This document shows, piece after piece, positions 28,414-36,082 of a stretch of 64,000 nt of DNA. The notes below the pieces were generated by a model. The model was given only the letters and a program-made list of their open reading frames with translations, searched no databases and was not told the origin of the DNA. The stretch lies in the NCBI GenBank assembly GCA_003649445.1, contig QMRV01000001.1, forward strand, positions 14,684 through 78,683, in the 5' to 3' direction. The stretch comes from Thermoprotei archaeon (GTDB lineage Archaea; Thermoproteota; Thermoprotei; Thermofilales; B15-G2). Within the stretch, counting starts at the first letter, position 1, and each line of letters opens with the position of its first letter. Made by a program: the position numbers and the translations under genes.

Positions 28414-29095
28414 TGCCTATAGCTTTCGAAGCTTTAGTAGCTTCTTCGTGCGCTTTCTGTAGAGGCACAGGCAGCCTGTACCTGTTAGTAAGACACATTG
28501 AGGTTAGTTTGTAGGCTGTATCCAAGGATATTTTATGCCCTACACTGACAAAAATTCTTTTAGATTTAACATAAGCTCCTATGATCTTCCCCTTGTAGAC
28601 TACTACAGGATACTCTTTATCGCTATTCTCCACTATTTCTCCACATAGAAGTTTTTTAGCTACGCCAATAGTAGGCTTATCTATTAGCACTCCTAGATGA
28701 CATGCTATCCCGCAGAAATAAGGATGTATTCTACCCTGACCGTTTACAAAAACTACATCGGGCTCTAAGCTTAAAGAAAGATAGGCTTTATGCATAGGAA
28801 GAAGTTCTCTAAATGCAAGTAGCGTAGGCACATAAGGTACCTTTATCTCGAGTACAGCACACTTTACTTCAAGGACTTCTAGCGAAGGAAAACTTAGAAC
28901 ACATGCTGCCGCAACTCCCCATTCAACTCCGTTGATTTTCTTATAGGCAACGTCGAGCCCACATATCTTCTTTATGTTTAATATTTCTATGAAGTCTTCC
29001 TCTACTACTCTCTCTGCAAAAAGCCTCTGTACAGCTCGCGCCTTAGGGACACTAAATGGAAGTTTTCCCGAGTTTTTCGAGGAGCTTTTTCGCAT
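28397..29095 (-). CDS. nfi: endonuclease V
   Basis: Endonuclease V cuts next to deaminated adenine (inosine) in DNA. The 232-residue protein has the catalytic Asp in ICGLDVAYK, the VPYVPTLLAFRELLP motif (PYIPGxLAFRE class) and the VNGQGRIHPYFCGIACHLG motif. GVAKKLLCG and the SVGHKISLDTA segment also fit. It overlaps the end of the upstream translin-like gene by 44 bases. Confidence 0.95.
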   Translation of the reverse strand: MRKSSSKNSGKLPFSVPKARAVQRLFAERVVEEDFIEILNIKKICGLDVAYKKINGVEWGVAAACVLSFPSLEVLEVKCAVLEIKVPYVPTLLAFRELLPMHKAYLSLSLEPDVVFVNGQGRIHPYFCGIACHLGVLIDKPTIGVAKKLLCGEIVENSDKEYPVVVYKGKIIGAYVKSKRIFVSVGHKISLDTAYKLTSMCLTNRYRLPVPLQKAHEEATKASKAIGTKALF

Positions 29096-29696
29096 AGTCC
29101 TCTATTCTTTTTCTTTCGAGCGCTCTTAAATAATCGGCTATTGTTTCCTCGAGTATTCTACGCCCAATATCGCATTTTCTTCTAAGACCAGGTACAAGCG
29201 CGTCAGGAAAATGTATTTGACTTAATGCCGCGACTATATCGTTCATTACTTTAAGTAGTTTTTCAGCCCTCTCCAGGTCATCCTTTATCAGTGACGAAAG
29301 AACAGCTCTTCTAAGCTCTCCTACAACGTCTCCTAATCCACATAAGTAGGACTGAATAGGTACTTTAAGCTCTCTATATCCTTTGATGTCTTCTTCTCCT
29401 TGAAGAATTTTGTAAAATACAACAGCTTCAACATATTCTGCTAAGCAGTCAGAGACATAGCCTGCTTGAAAGAACTCGGGAAAGTTCTCACATAACCTAT
29501 TAAGTTCGTCGACTAAGTTCTTTAATTTTTCTATATTTTCTTTAGCTTCGCTAAAATTACCTATTTGCAGTGCATGTATAGCATTACTAGCATTTCTTGT
29601 AATTTCTCTAGAGATTTTTATCAAGTTCTCTCTTATTTGGTCCTTAAAAGAAAGCTCTTTAATGCATTCCTCTACAAGCACTCTAAAAACCGACAT
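29052..29696 (-). CDS. translin-family protein
   Basis: This is an all-helical 214-residue protein with the translin fold pattern. The AGYVSDCLAEYVEAVVFYKIL segment (near residues 97-117) matches the translin/TRAX core, with the acidic residues that carry RNase activity in TRAX. IQSYLCGLGDVVGELRR and the C-terminal basic helix also fit. Eukaryotic relatives bind single-stranded DNA/RNA; archaeal roles are unclear. It overlaps nfi in an operon. Confidence 0.85.
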   Translation of the reverse strand: MSVFRVLVEECIKELSFKDQIRENLIKISREITRNASNAIHALQIGNFSEAKENIEKLKNLVDELNRLCENFPEFFQAGYVSDCLAEYVEAVVFYKILQGEEDIKGYRELKVPIQSYLCGLGDVVGELRRAVLSSLIKDDLERAEKLLKVMNDIVAALSQIHFPDALVPGLRRKCDIGRRILEETIADYLRALERKRIEDYAKKLLEKLGKTSI

Positions 29697-29779
29697 ATGC
29701 GTGAAACTACACGTCTCTTAAAAATTTTACCGCACAGTATCAAGGAAAAGCACTTAACCCTCTTTCATAACATTTACTC

Positions 29780-30700
29780 GTGTTGTCAGAGGAAGAAAAG
29801 CTTTACAGACGTGCAGGCGAAATAGCACACAAGGCGCTTGAATACGGAATTAAGTTGACTAAACCTGGTACTAAAATTCTTGAACTATGTGAAAAAATAG
29901 AGAAAAAGATAATAGAATTAGGAGGAAAACCTGCTTTTCCTGTAAATGTGTCAGTGAATAGTGTTGCTGCTCATTATACTTCACCACCTAATGATAAGTC
30001 TGTAATACCAGATGACTCTCTCGTGAAAATAGACGTCGGAGTACATATAGATGGATGCATAGCAGACACTGCAATTACAGTAGCTCTAGGGAAAGCAGAT
30101 GAAAACTTAATAATAGCTGCTGCTGAGGCCCTTCGTGCCGCCGAAGAAGCTATATCCCCTGAAGTTAACACTAAAGAACTAGGAGCAATAATTGAAGAAA
30201 CTATTAAAAAATACGGGTATAGACCTATAGCCAATTTATGTGGCCACCAAATCGAAAAATACAATCTCCACGCAGGTAAAGTCATCCCAAATATTAAAAC
30301 ACAAATAGGTTCTAAAATAGGTAAAAACACAGTATATGCTATAGAACCTTTCTCAACAAACGGTGCAGGATATGTAGTTGAATCGAACGAAGCACATATA
30401 TTTAGATTAAATAGAGTAAGAAAAATAAGAAAAATAAAGCTACATAGAAAAACTTTCATACACGATATATACTCCACATGCCGTACATTACCATTTGCTT
30501 TGAGGTGGTTTACTAATCTTTACTCTACGTTAGATCTTCTAGAAGAAGATATAAAAATGTTAATCGATAGAAAAATAGTGAGTAAGTATCCCGTATTAAT
30601 TGAAGTAAAACAAGGCTTGGTAGCGCAAGCTGAAGATACAATAATGGTGTTGGAAAAGGATGTAATTAACTTAACTAATGCTTTAGACCTCTTAATGTAG
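29780..30700 (+). CDS. map: methionine aminopeptidase (type II)
   Basis: The enzyme removes initiator Met from new proteins. The 306-residue protein shows the pita-bread metal ligands: Asp in KIDVGVHIDGCIADTA, His in NLCGHQIEKYNLHAG (with the type II insertion), Glu in AIEPFSTNGAG and Glu in LVAQAEDTIMV. The start is GTG at 29780 or TTG three bases later. A GTGTTG context without a ribosome site suggests a short leader. Confidence 0.95.
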   Translation: MLSEEEKLYRRAGEIAHKALEYGIKLTKPGTKILELCEKIEKKIIELGGKPAFPVNVSVNSVAAHYTSPPNDKSVIPDDSLVKIDVGVHIDGCIADTAITVALGKADENLIIAAAEALRAAEEAISPEVNTKELGAIIEETIKKYGYRPIANLCGHQIEKYNLHAGKVIPNIKTQIGSKIGKNTVYAIEPFSTNGAGYVVESNEAHIFRLNRVRKIRKIKLHRKTFIHDIYSTCRTLPFALRWFTNLYSTLDLLEEDIKMLIDRKIVSKYPVLIEVKQGLVAQAEDTIMVLEKDVINLTNALDLLM

Positions 30701-30757
30701 CTAAGAAAAGAAAATGTTAGTAGATAAAAATAAATTCGCTGAAGCGACGAGAGACAC

Positions 30758-30940
30758 ATGAGCGAAGAAGAAGTAAATAAAGACCTTCAAAGAGCTCTTG
30801 ACAACATAGATGAAGCGATATACTTGCTTAGAGAAGTAGCTAAAATAGGAGAAAGTTATGCCGAAATGCTAGAAGATATTCTTTATCACCTAGAAGAAGC
30901 TGCCGAACAACTAGATACATTAATTTCCCGCAAAAGATAA
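30758..30940 (+). CDS. small acidic helical protein, unknown
   Basis: The 60 residues are highly charged and predicted to form two amphipathic helices (leucine heptads from LQRALDNIDEAIYLLREV to LEDILYHLEEAAEQLDTL). No catalytic residues are seen. It lies 57 bases after map, with an AAAATAAATT element between, and converges on the cyclo-ligase gene. No function is proposed. Confidence 0.7.
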   Translation: MSEEEVNKDLQRALDNIDEAIYLLREVAKIGESYAEMLEDILYHLEEAAEQLDTLISRKR

Positions 30941-30943
30941 TAA

Positions 30944-31672
30944 CTATCTTCTTTCTTCATACAGTTTCTTTAATATGGGAATGTTTTTAATTTGCTCATC
31001 TTTAACTTCATCCCAGTATATACCTTCAGGTTTAGAGTACTTACCCTCTGTTTTAATTCGTTTGGTAGGAGTGAATACATAGTCTACTGGAACATCGTGC
31101 CTAGTTACCGGAATATATTCAACTATTTGGATATCATGGACCGTAGTTACTATAGGAGTCTTCTCGTCTACAAGATTTAGTTCTCTCAGAATAGCATATT
31201 CTAGGTCGCTATATCCTCCGCCTTTACCTAGCCGCGCCCCCTCTGTTGTAACAGCAACACTACCCGTGACTTTTACGTCGATATGATAAGGAGGAATCAT
31301 AAACAATTTTCCATAAATAAAGGCCCCCCTTATAGTGGACGCTTCACGTTCACGACCAAGAGGAACATATTTGCGCTTAATTACCAAAAATCCTTTGCGC
31401 AGTCTAGGAGTTGCCATCACTAATACTTTACCAGCCCTTATTACAGCTTCCCTTATAGGTCTTTGAGGACTATCTGGACAGCAGAAAATAACTTCAGCTT
31501 TTCTAAACAACTCACTCTCAATAAATCTTCTAGCAGCTAATTCATGTCCCTTAAAGTTAGGAATTCTACCATAAACCGGCCTAGGGAAAATAGCTATTCC
31601 TTTTTCTTCCATAAGCCTCCATATTCTCTTCCTTATCTCCTGCTTTATCTCAGAAATTTCCTCTACACTCAT
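30944..31672 (-). CDS. 5-formyltetrahydrofolate cyclo-ligase family protein
   Basis: The family converts 5-formyl-THF to methenyl-THF with ATP. The 242-residue protein has the C-terminal ATP-binding motif GARLGKGGGYSDLEYAIL (GxGxGYYD class) followed by VTTVHDIQIVE, and an N-terminal helical region with KQEIRKRIWRLMEE. It is longer than bacterial enzymes, like other archaeal members, so substrate identity is inferred from family only. It is the last CDS before the tRNA pair at 31.8-32.0 kb. Confidence 0.88.
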   Translation of the reverse strand: MSVEEISEIKQEIRKRIWRLMEEKGIAIFPRPVYGRIPNFKGHELAARRFIESELFRKAEVIFCCPDSPQRPIREAVIRAGKVLVMATPRLRKGFLVIKRKYVPLGREREASTIRGAFIYGKLFMIPPYHIDVKVTGSVAVTTEGARLGKGGGYSDLEYAILRELNLVDEKTPIVTTVHDIQIVEYIPVTRHDVPVDYVFTPTKRIKTEGKYSKPEGIYWDEVKDEQIKNIPILKKLYEERR

Positions 31673-31770
31673 CTAAACCACTCAACTAGACTAAATTCTA
31701 GTAAATAAAATCATTCACTAAAATTAACCTCGTCCACAAAGCTTATATCGAACCCAAGCAAAATACTCTC

Positions 31771-31855
31771 GCCGGGGTCGCCTAGCCTGGTTAGGGCGGA
31801 GGGTTGCTAACCCTCTGGCCGAAAGGCCGCGTGGGTTCAAATCCCACCCCCGGCG
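31771..31855 (+). tRNA. tRNA-Ser(GCT)
   Basis: This is a class II tRNA with variable arm TGGCCGAAAGGCCG. The acceptor is GCCGGGG/CCCCGGC with G73, and anticodon stem GAGGG/CCCTC with loop TTGCTAA. GCTTATATCG lies about 30 bases upstream as a TATA box. No intron and no encoded CCA. Confidence 0.93.
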
Positions 31856-31953
31856 CCTATTCTAGTAGACCTTTTACCTCACGAAAACATATACATTAAC
31901 TTAAGAGATAAAATAGAGAAATGCTTATATACAGTTTCATGATAAGAGTTGAC

Positions 31954-32047
<94 letters not shown>

Positions 32048-32084
32048 TTTAAGAAAAAGAGATTTTTCTCCGATGTAAGTTTCC

Positions 32085-32121
32085 GGGTGTTGCCAAGTTA
32101 ATGTGCCTGCAGGCAACGCCC
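32085..32121. promoter_or_regulatory. near-perfect inverted repeat beside integrase-relic promoter
   Basis: GGGTGTTGCC (32085-32094) and GGCAACGCCC (32112-32121) form a 10-bp inverted repeat with one mismatch and a 17-base spacer. The right arm touches the CTTTATATATG TATA box that precedes the relic gene at 32153. It could be an operator or the terminator of tRNA-Arg(TCT). Confidence 0.4.
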
Positions 32122-32152
32122 TTTATATATGACTCTCTGATAATATCCCTGG

Positions 32153-32344
32153 ATGAAGGATTCTTGGAGAGACAGAGTAGACTTAGCTAAAATAGACGAC
32201 GAGACACGGTACCGGATACTCGACTACGTTTTAGCGAAAATAGGGTCGTACAGGGAGCTGGGCTGCGATTGAACCTACATCTACAGGCTGAAGACACGGA
32301 AGCCCAGAGTACCGGACAGCTTTCTGAAGAGGCTTCCCGAATAA
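32153..32344 (+). pseudogene. stop-broken integrase-like / HTH gene relic
   Basis: From an ATG at 32153, 25-30 bases after a good TATA box, a frame encodes VDLAKIDDETRYRILDYVLA, IGSYRELG and CD. It then hits TGA (32270-32272), continues in frame with TYIYRLKTRKPRVPDSFLKRL, and ends at TAA (32342-32344). The HTH with YIYR.KTG..RVPD resembles the N-terminal part of crenarchaeal element-encoded integrases and related regulators. The catalytic part is missing. Its position just after tRNA-Arg(TCT) fits an old tRNA-targeted integration. Confidence 0.55.
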
Positions 32345-32395
32345 GACCTCTGAGGCCACTTCACTGTGAGGGCTGGGAAAAAACACGGAGAAGCC

Positions 32396-32817
32396 TCAGG
32401 GCTCTCTGCTAGGCTTTACTCTGAGCACGTCTAAGAAGCCTTTATCGTGCAGTCGAGAGAGCAGCGCGTCAGCCTCCCTCCACTCGATCTTCATCTCTCT
32501 TGAAAGAGAATTCACAGTGCAGAAACCCATTAAGGTGAGCTTAAGGTGCCTCTACTTCCTCTTCGCTCAGCTTCCTAAGCTGGGCGTTGATTCTCTGTGT
32601 GTCGGGAGTCTCCTGTAAAGTACCTGTAGAGGCTCCTGGAGATACTCTTCTCTCCTCCTTCTCCGTGAGCCTCCGCCTCCAAGAATCAAGTCCCTCTACC
32701 AGCAGCCTTATGGTTTAGTTCCTCGTTTTCTTTTCTCAGCTTGCTGAGTATTTTCTTGTACTGTACTATGAGAGCCCTATACTTTTCTTCCTGAGACCTC
32801 TTCTTGAGCCAGATCAC
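32396..32817 (-). pseudogene. twice-frameshifted coiled-coil / winged-helix gene
   Basis: Three consecutive minus-strand frames join into one sensible protein. A GTG at 32817 begins a coiled coil (IWLKKRSQEEKYRAL to KLRKENEELN). A frameshift near 32713 leads to IRLLVEGLDSWRRRLTEKEE and LRKLSEEEVEA. A second shift near 32548 leads to LKLTLMGFC, SREMKIEWREADALLSRLHDKGF and a TGA at 32396. The last part looks like a winged helix. It overlaps the ribbon-helix-helix gene end, so the two formed an operon. I read it as a decayed regulator of a mobile element. Confidence 0.55.
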
Positions 32818-33073
32818 CTGCCGCCACCTTTCTCCCGAGTATCTCTAGCCACGGGTTGTCCTGCACCCACGAAGGCAACTTGGGCTCCGAAGAGACCCCC
32901 GCTGCGGCGCCTTCTCTGCCGCGGAGGAAGTCCCTTATCTCGGCTAGGAGCCTGTTCTGCTCCTCTAGGAGCTGGTTCACTGCGGCTGCGAGCGAAAGCC
33001 CCCGTGTCCTCGCGTAGGCCTCGAGCCTCTCCTTAATGCTCCTAGAGACCTTGATAGTAGTATACTCAACCAC
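32777..33073 (-). CDS. ribbon-helix-helix (CopG-type) regulator
   Basis: This is a 98-residue protein. Residues 1-45 have the ribbon-helix-helix pattern YTTIKVSRSIKERLEAYARTRGLSLAAAVNQLLEEQ. The rest is a flexible Ala/Gly/Pro-rich linker and a short acidic tail. The DNA is visibly GC-richer than its surroundings, which suggests transfer. The start is TTG. Upstream lies a nested inverted-repeat array that could be its own operator, and downstream is the overlapping frameshifted winged-helix gene. The call of the fold is firm; the target is unknown. Confidence 0.75.
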   Translation of the reverse strand: MVEYTTIKVSRSIKERLEAYARTRGLSLAAAVNQLLEEQNRLLAEIRDFLRGREGAAAGVSSEPKLPSWVQDNPWLEILGRKVAAGDLAQEEVSGRKV

Positions 33074-33126
33074 GGTAAAGGCTGTTGTTACTTAAAAGGT
33101 ATATCGGAAGCATACCTGCTCTAGGA

Positions 33127-33167
33127 AGAAGAGTATGCCGTAAGTATACTGCTCAAAGTACTCTTCT
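33127..33167. promoter_or_regulatory. nested inverted repeats, operator candidate
   Basis: AGAAGAGTA (33127-33135) is exactly inverted as TACTCTTCT (33159-33167). The palindrome AGTATACT (33143-33150) lies almost at the centre. GCATAC just before (33110-33115) pairs with GTATGC in the array. The site is 55-95 bases upstream of the ribbon-helix-helix gene start and looks like multiple half-sites for a dimeric regulator. Confidence 0.5.
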
Positions 33168-33404
33168 AGGGTTCCGGGTCGGGGAGATAATTAAGGAGAG
33201 AGAGCCTGAGGCCCTCCTCCACTCTAGGAGGAGAGCGGTTCCCAGCAGGAGCACTGTACTATATGTAATGCTGACCTAGTGACACTAGGCTTCTTCGCAC
33301 TCCACTGGGTTTACATGCTCACGAAACGAGCACTTCAAACAGCACAAACAACGATAGATATGCTTATATAGTGCTGGACATAGTGTTAGCGCAGGGAGCC
33401 CGGC

Positions 33405-33800
33405 ATGGACCCTACAACTGTTCCTCTACATATGTACTTCCTTCAGCGTTTGGTAATTTCAATCGCGTTCCTAATTCCCCTTATAGTAACTTGGTGGCTC
33501 AAGAGCACCCGTTTAAAGGACACTCCCCGCCCTCTTACCTACATTCTAATAGGTTTCGCTATAGGCTTCCTAGCTAATATTATCATAGGCCTTCTGGGGG
33601 CCTATGTTTTTAAACTACCATTACTTCCACTGCTACTATATCAAAAAGACCTACCTATGCAGTACCTCAGCCACATAGTATTTATTTACAATACTATATT
33701 TAATGTTGCATACGTGGCTTCGCTATTCGCATCACTCCTACTAGTAACATACGGAATGTATAAGTTAGCGCTATGGAGCTCAGATAAGAGAACTCCGTAG
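33405..33800 (+). CDS. four-helix membrane protein, unknown
   Basis: The 131-residue protein has four hydrophobic segments (about residues 9-31, 43-68, 70-82 and 92-122) and few charged residues. GCTTATATAG at 33363-33372 is a TATA box, giving a short leader before the ATG. No family is recognised. Its surroundings contain only element relics and regulators, so it may belong to an integrated element. Confidence 0.6.
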   Translation: MDPTTVPLHMYFLQRLVISIAFLIPLIVTWWLKSTRLKDTPRPLTYILIGFAIGFLANIIIGLLGAYVFKLPLLPLLLYQKDLPMQYLSHIVFIYNTIFNVAYVASLFASLLLVTYGMYKLALWSSDKRTP

Positions 33801-34203
33801 ATAGTTTCTTATTTAGCTCATTTAAAGAGACTAAGCCTACATCCTAGTTACAGGTATCCTCTTTACCTTACCAAGATCCTTGTTGTCTGAAAACATGAAA
33901 CCTTATATCTAACTTCTTAACAACTTACAATTAGGGATTTCAACAGGAACCTTTAACTATACTGTCACAGCGATAACATTATGATTTACATTCCACTTAG
34001 TGCTGCAGTGATTCAGAAAGTGCTCGCGATGGCTCTTAGTGAAGCCATAGAGCGTACTGTCACATTTTTTAACTTCTATGTAAGTTAGTATAAGCAAAAC
34101 TAGCAAAGAATTTATAGAGAAGGGTGAGAGCAATGCCCAGAAACATCAACAAATAATCTATTTTCTCAAAACAATTCCTTTCTCTCAATATCTTTGCTCC
34201 CAG
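33801..34203. other. intergenic stretch with a weak small frame
   Basis: A 35-codon frame from ATG 33981 to TAG 34088 follows a TTTAACTA element by about 25 bases and reads IPLSAAVIQKVLAMALSEAIE. It could be a leaderless small gene or a relic, but nothing identifies it. The rest shows no clear structure. Confidence 0.3.
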
Positions 34204-34382
34204 CTAACTTTCTGGTCTTTTAATTTCATACAGTGTTATCCCCTTTTTATACCCCAGTACCTTATTCTAGGATTTATTTTGCTCTCTTCAACAGCTTGTA
34301 TATCTTCGTCTTGCTTATACCACTCTTTATTGCTCCACCATGGATTAAGATCATTTAAGATTATCTCGAGACTGTTTTCTCG
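34204..34382 (-). pseudogene. N-terminal fossil of an archaeal ATPase
   Basis: Directly after the ribbon-helix-helix stop, the same frame continues without a start codon: LEIILNDLNPWWSNKEWYKQDEDI, then a stop at 34236-34238. A one-base shift gives KKGITLYEIKRPES to a TAG at 34204. The NPWW..EWY..D segment resembles the N-terminus of mobile-element-type archaeal P-loop ATPases (DUF4143/DEXX group). The P-loop itself is gone, so this is a truncated relic. Confidence 0.4.
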
Positions 34383-34661
34383 TCACTTTTTACTTCTGAG
34401 TCTGCGTTCAAGCAATACCACCCTTCTGGAGTTAATGTCTACTTTTGCTCTAAGTTCATCTATAGCTAGCTCTAATTTCCTAACTTTCTTATCTAGCTCT
34501 TCTAAGCTCGGGCGCCTTTTTCTACTATGAACATACTCTTTAAGAGCACAGAGTATTACGGCGTGAACAGTTAATCCCTCCTCCTCAGCTATTTTTTGAA
34601 GACTCTTGTACAGTTCTTTAGGCATATTTACGGGATACCTTACTCTGCTCACACTAAACAT
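34383..34661 (-). CDS. ribbon-helix-helix regulator with coiled-coil tail
   Basis: This is a 92-residue protein. Residues 5-48 form the ribbon-helix-helix (RVRYPVNMPKELYKSLQKIAEEEGLTVHAV pattern), and residues 50-90 form a heptad coiled coil rich in Leu, Lys and Arg. The full beta-strand requires the first ATG at 34661. A perfect 21-base palindrome sits directly on the start and probably is its own operator. The TATA-like AGTATAAAA upstream suggests leaderless translation. Confidence 0.75.
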   Translation of the reverse strand: MFSVSRVRYPVNMPKELYKSLQKIAEEEGLTVHAVILCALKEYVHSRKRRPSLEELDKKVRKLELAIDELRAKVDINSRRVVLLERRLRSKK

Positions 34662-34681
34662 TTTATACTTAAAGTATAAAA
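34661..34681. promoter_or_regulatory. 21-base palindrome on RHH promoter/start
   Basis: Ten bases TTTTATACTT and their exact inverse AAGTATAAAA flank one central A. A third half-site (TTTTATACT) follows at 34683-34691. The site overlaps the TATA region and the ATG of the regulator gene, the usual place for autorepression by ribbon-helix-helix proteins. Confidence 0.6.
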
Positions 34682-35267
34682 ATTTTATACTAAGAGACTA
34701 AAAAGATCTTGCTAAACAAGGAAATTCATTTTACCATAATTAGCTTCAGACAGAACGATCGCCTTTGCTTAGCTAAGCTCAGTTGCTTTAACCAGAACAG
34801 GAAATTGTAGTGGTGTTCTGCAATGTGTCATTGCAGATTCAATGCAGATCCCACTCCCTACATAATTTTTCTCATTAAGTTGATGTAGTGGGATCTACAT
34901 TGATCGCTGACCCGAGGACACACAAACTCTCCTTCAGTTTTTTAGTTTCTATACCACTAGTCCCACTTTAGGTCTCACATCAATTATCTCTAGATTCTTG
35001 GACAGAGACCGCGCGCTATATGCTGAAACGCTGCGGCGCCAGCTCGGCTAGATTTACTGCTCGTATTATTTAAATCTTCTTATAAATATTTGATGACATT
35101 AAGTTAAGTTTTGCTGTATATCTGTAGAACAGACTTTGCAAAATCTTAAACTTAACAGCGCCGAACAACCGCAAGGAAATGCGCCGCACGCTACATAAAT
35201 TTTTACAAAATACCGAAAAAGAGAAAAATAGCAGAAATTTTATAAAATATGATGTCCTTTACTTTCT
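34682..35267. other. long non-coding stretch with nested inverted repeats
   Basis: No gene is seen in about 585 bases. CTGCAATG-TGT-CATTGCAG (34818-34836) is a perfect 8-bp palindrome. About 34842-34863 and 34883-34900 form an imperfect 17-bp inverted pair around GATCCCACT. Near 35155-35215 is a GC-rich patch ending CGCTACA. A TATA box (ATTTTATAAAAT, 35236-35248) precedes the next gene. Confidence 0.5.
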
Positions 35268-35747
35268 GTGCTCCTGCTAGTGCTCGACGTCTCTAAGGGC
35301 CCAGGCGGCACTGTTTTCGCAGTCATAGTCGTCGAGGAAGGAAGCTATAGAAAACTAAGGTCAATAATCAGTAGCTGGATCAAACACTATAAGGACTTGC
35401 CCAGTAGACGAAGAAGAAAATATTTGCTTGTTTTTGAAAGAAAATTTAATAAAATTAAAGACATGTTGTATTGCTATGGATGTTTTACTAGATTTGATAG
35501 TGTTTTAAGGATTATTGATTTATTTGCTGGTAAGTCAAAGTTAATTATTGTCGACGATAAGTTTTACACGCTTATCAAAAGCAAATATGGCGGTAAAGTC
35601 GTGGCAGAGGGGAAAGCAAAGCCCTATTATTCAGCATTTATTTTACTCGCCGATAATTTAGCTAACTTAGTGAGAATTAAACTAAGTAAAGCGAAGTCTA
35701 CTCTAAACAAATATAAGATACTCGAAGAATACAGGAAGAAGAAATGA
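35268..35747 (+). CDS. orphan protein, possible RNase H-like fold
   Basis: The 159-residue protein starts with GTG exactly about 25 bases after a TATA box, so translation is probably leaderless. A first strand with an acidic end (LLLVLDVSKG), a later strand SKLIIVDDKFY and the helix ILLADNLANLVRIKLSKA give an alternating acidic pattern that could fit an RNase H-like fold. This is speculative. The protein is basic at its C-terminus. No relative is recognised, and it lies among element relics. Confidence 0.55.
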   Translation: MLLLVLDVSKGPGGTVFAVIVVEEGSYRKLRSIISSWIKHYKDLPSRRRRKYLLVFERKFNKIKDMLYCYGCFTRFDSVLRIIDLFAGKSKLIIVDDKFYTLIKSKYGGKVVAEGKAKPYYSAFILLADNLANLVRIKLSKAKSTLNKYKILEEYRKKK

Positions 35748-36082
35748 CCCCTCACTCAGCGGGCCCATCGGACCCCCAGCTCATCTACACATCGCCAGGG
35801 TCGCCTCCGCCCGCATCATGCCCCGGGGCCCATCGGGCACAAAGCCCTCAAACACTATCTCGCCGCAAACGATATAAAAATTACGTTTTAAGCAAAAAGT
35901 ATTGTTTCTCACGAAGCCTCTCCTTTATCTTTAATTGTTTGCTAGCCGTCAGCACACATGCAGCATATGAGGCTATTTTCTTACTGCGGGAACGTCCGCT
36001 CTTGTGCCAGGTTTTCGCTTATGTTCGGGTTTATAAGTCTCAGCTGAAGCCGCTGTGAGGAAAGTAGACGGCGGGTGAGACT
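35748..36082. other. GC-rich intergenic patch with an 11-base repeat
   Basis: GGGCCCATCGG occurs at 35761-35771 and 35826-35836 in an unusually GC-rich stretch. A minus-strand frame of 24 codons (with GFVPDGPRGMMRAEATLAM) follows a TATA-like TTTTTATATCG, so a small relic or microprotein is possible. A TATA box (GTTTATAAG, about 36028-36036) precedes the next plus-strand gene. Confidence 0.4.

Noticed and set aside
35748..35840. att site (copy of a tRNA 3' end) for the accessory segment
   Set aside because: GCGGGCCC matches the end of tRNA-Arg(TCT) for only eight bases, which is too short in a region of several GGGCCC acceptor stems.
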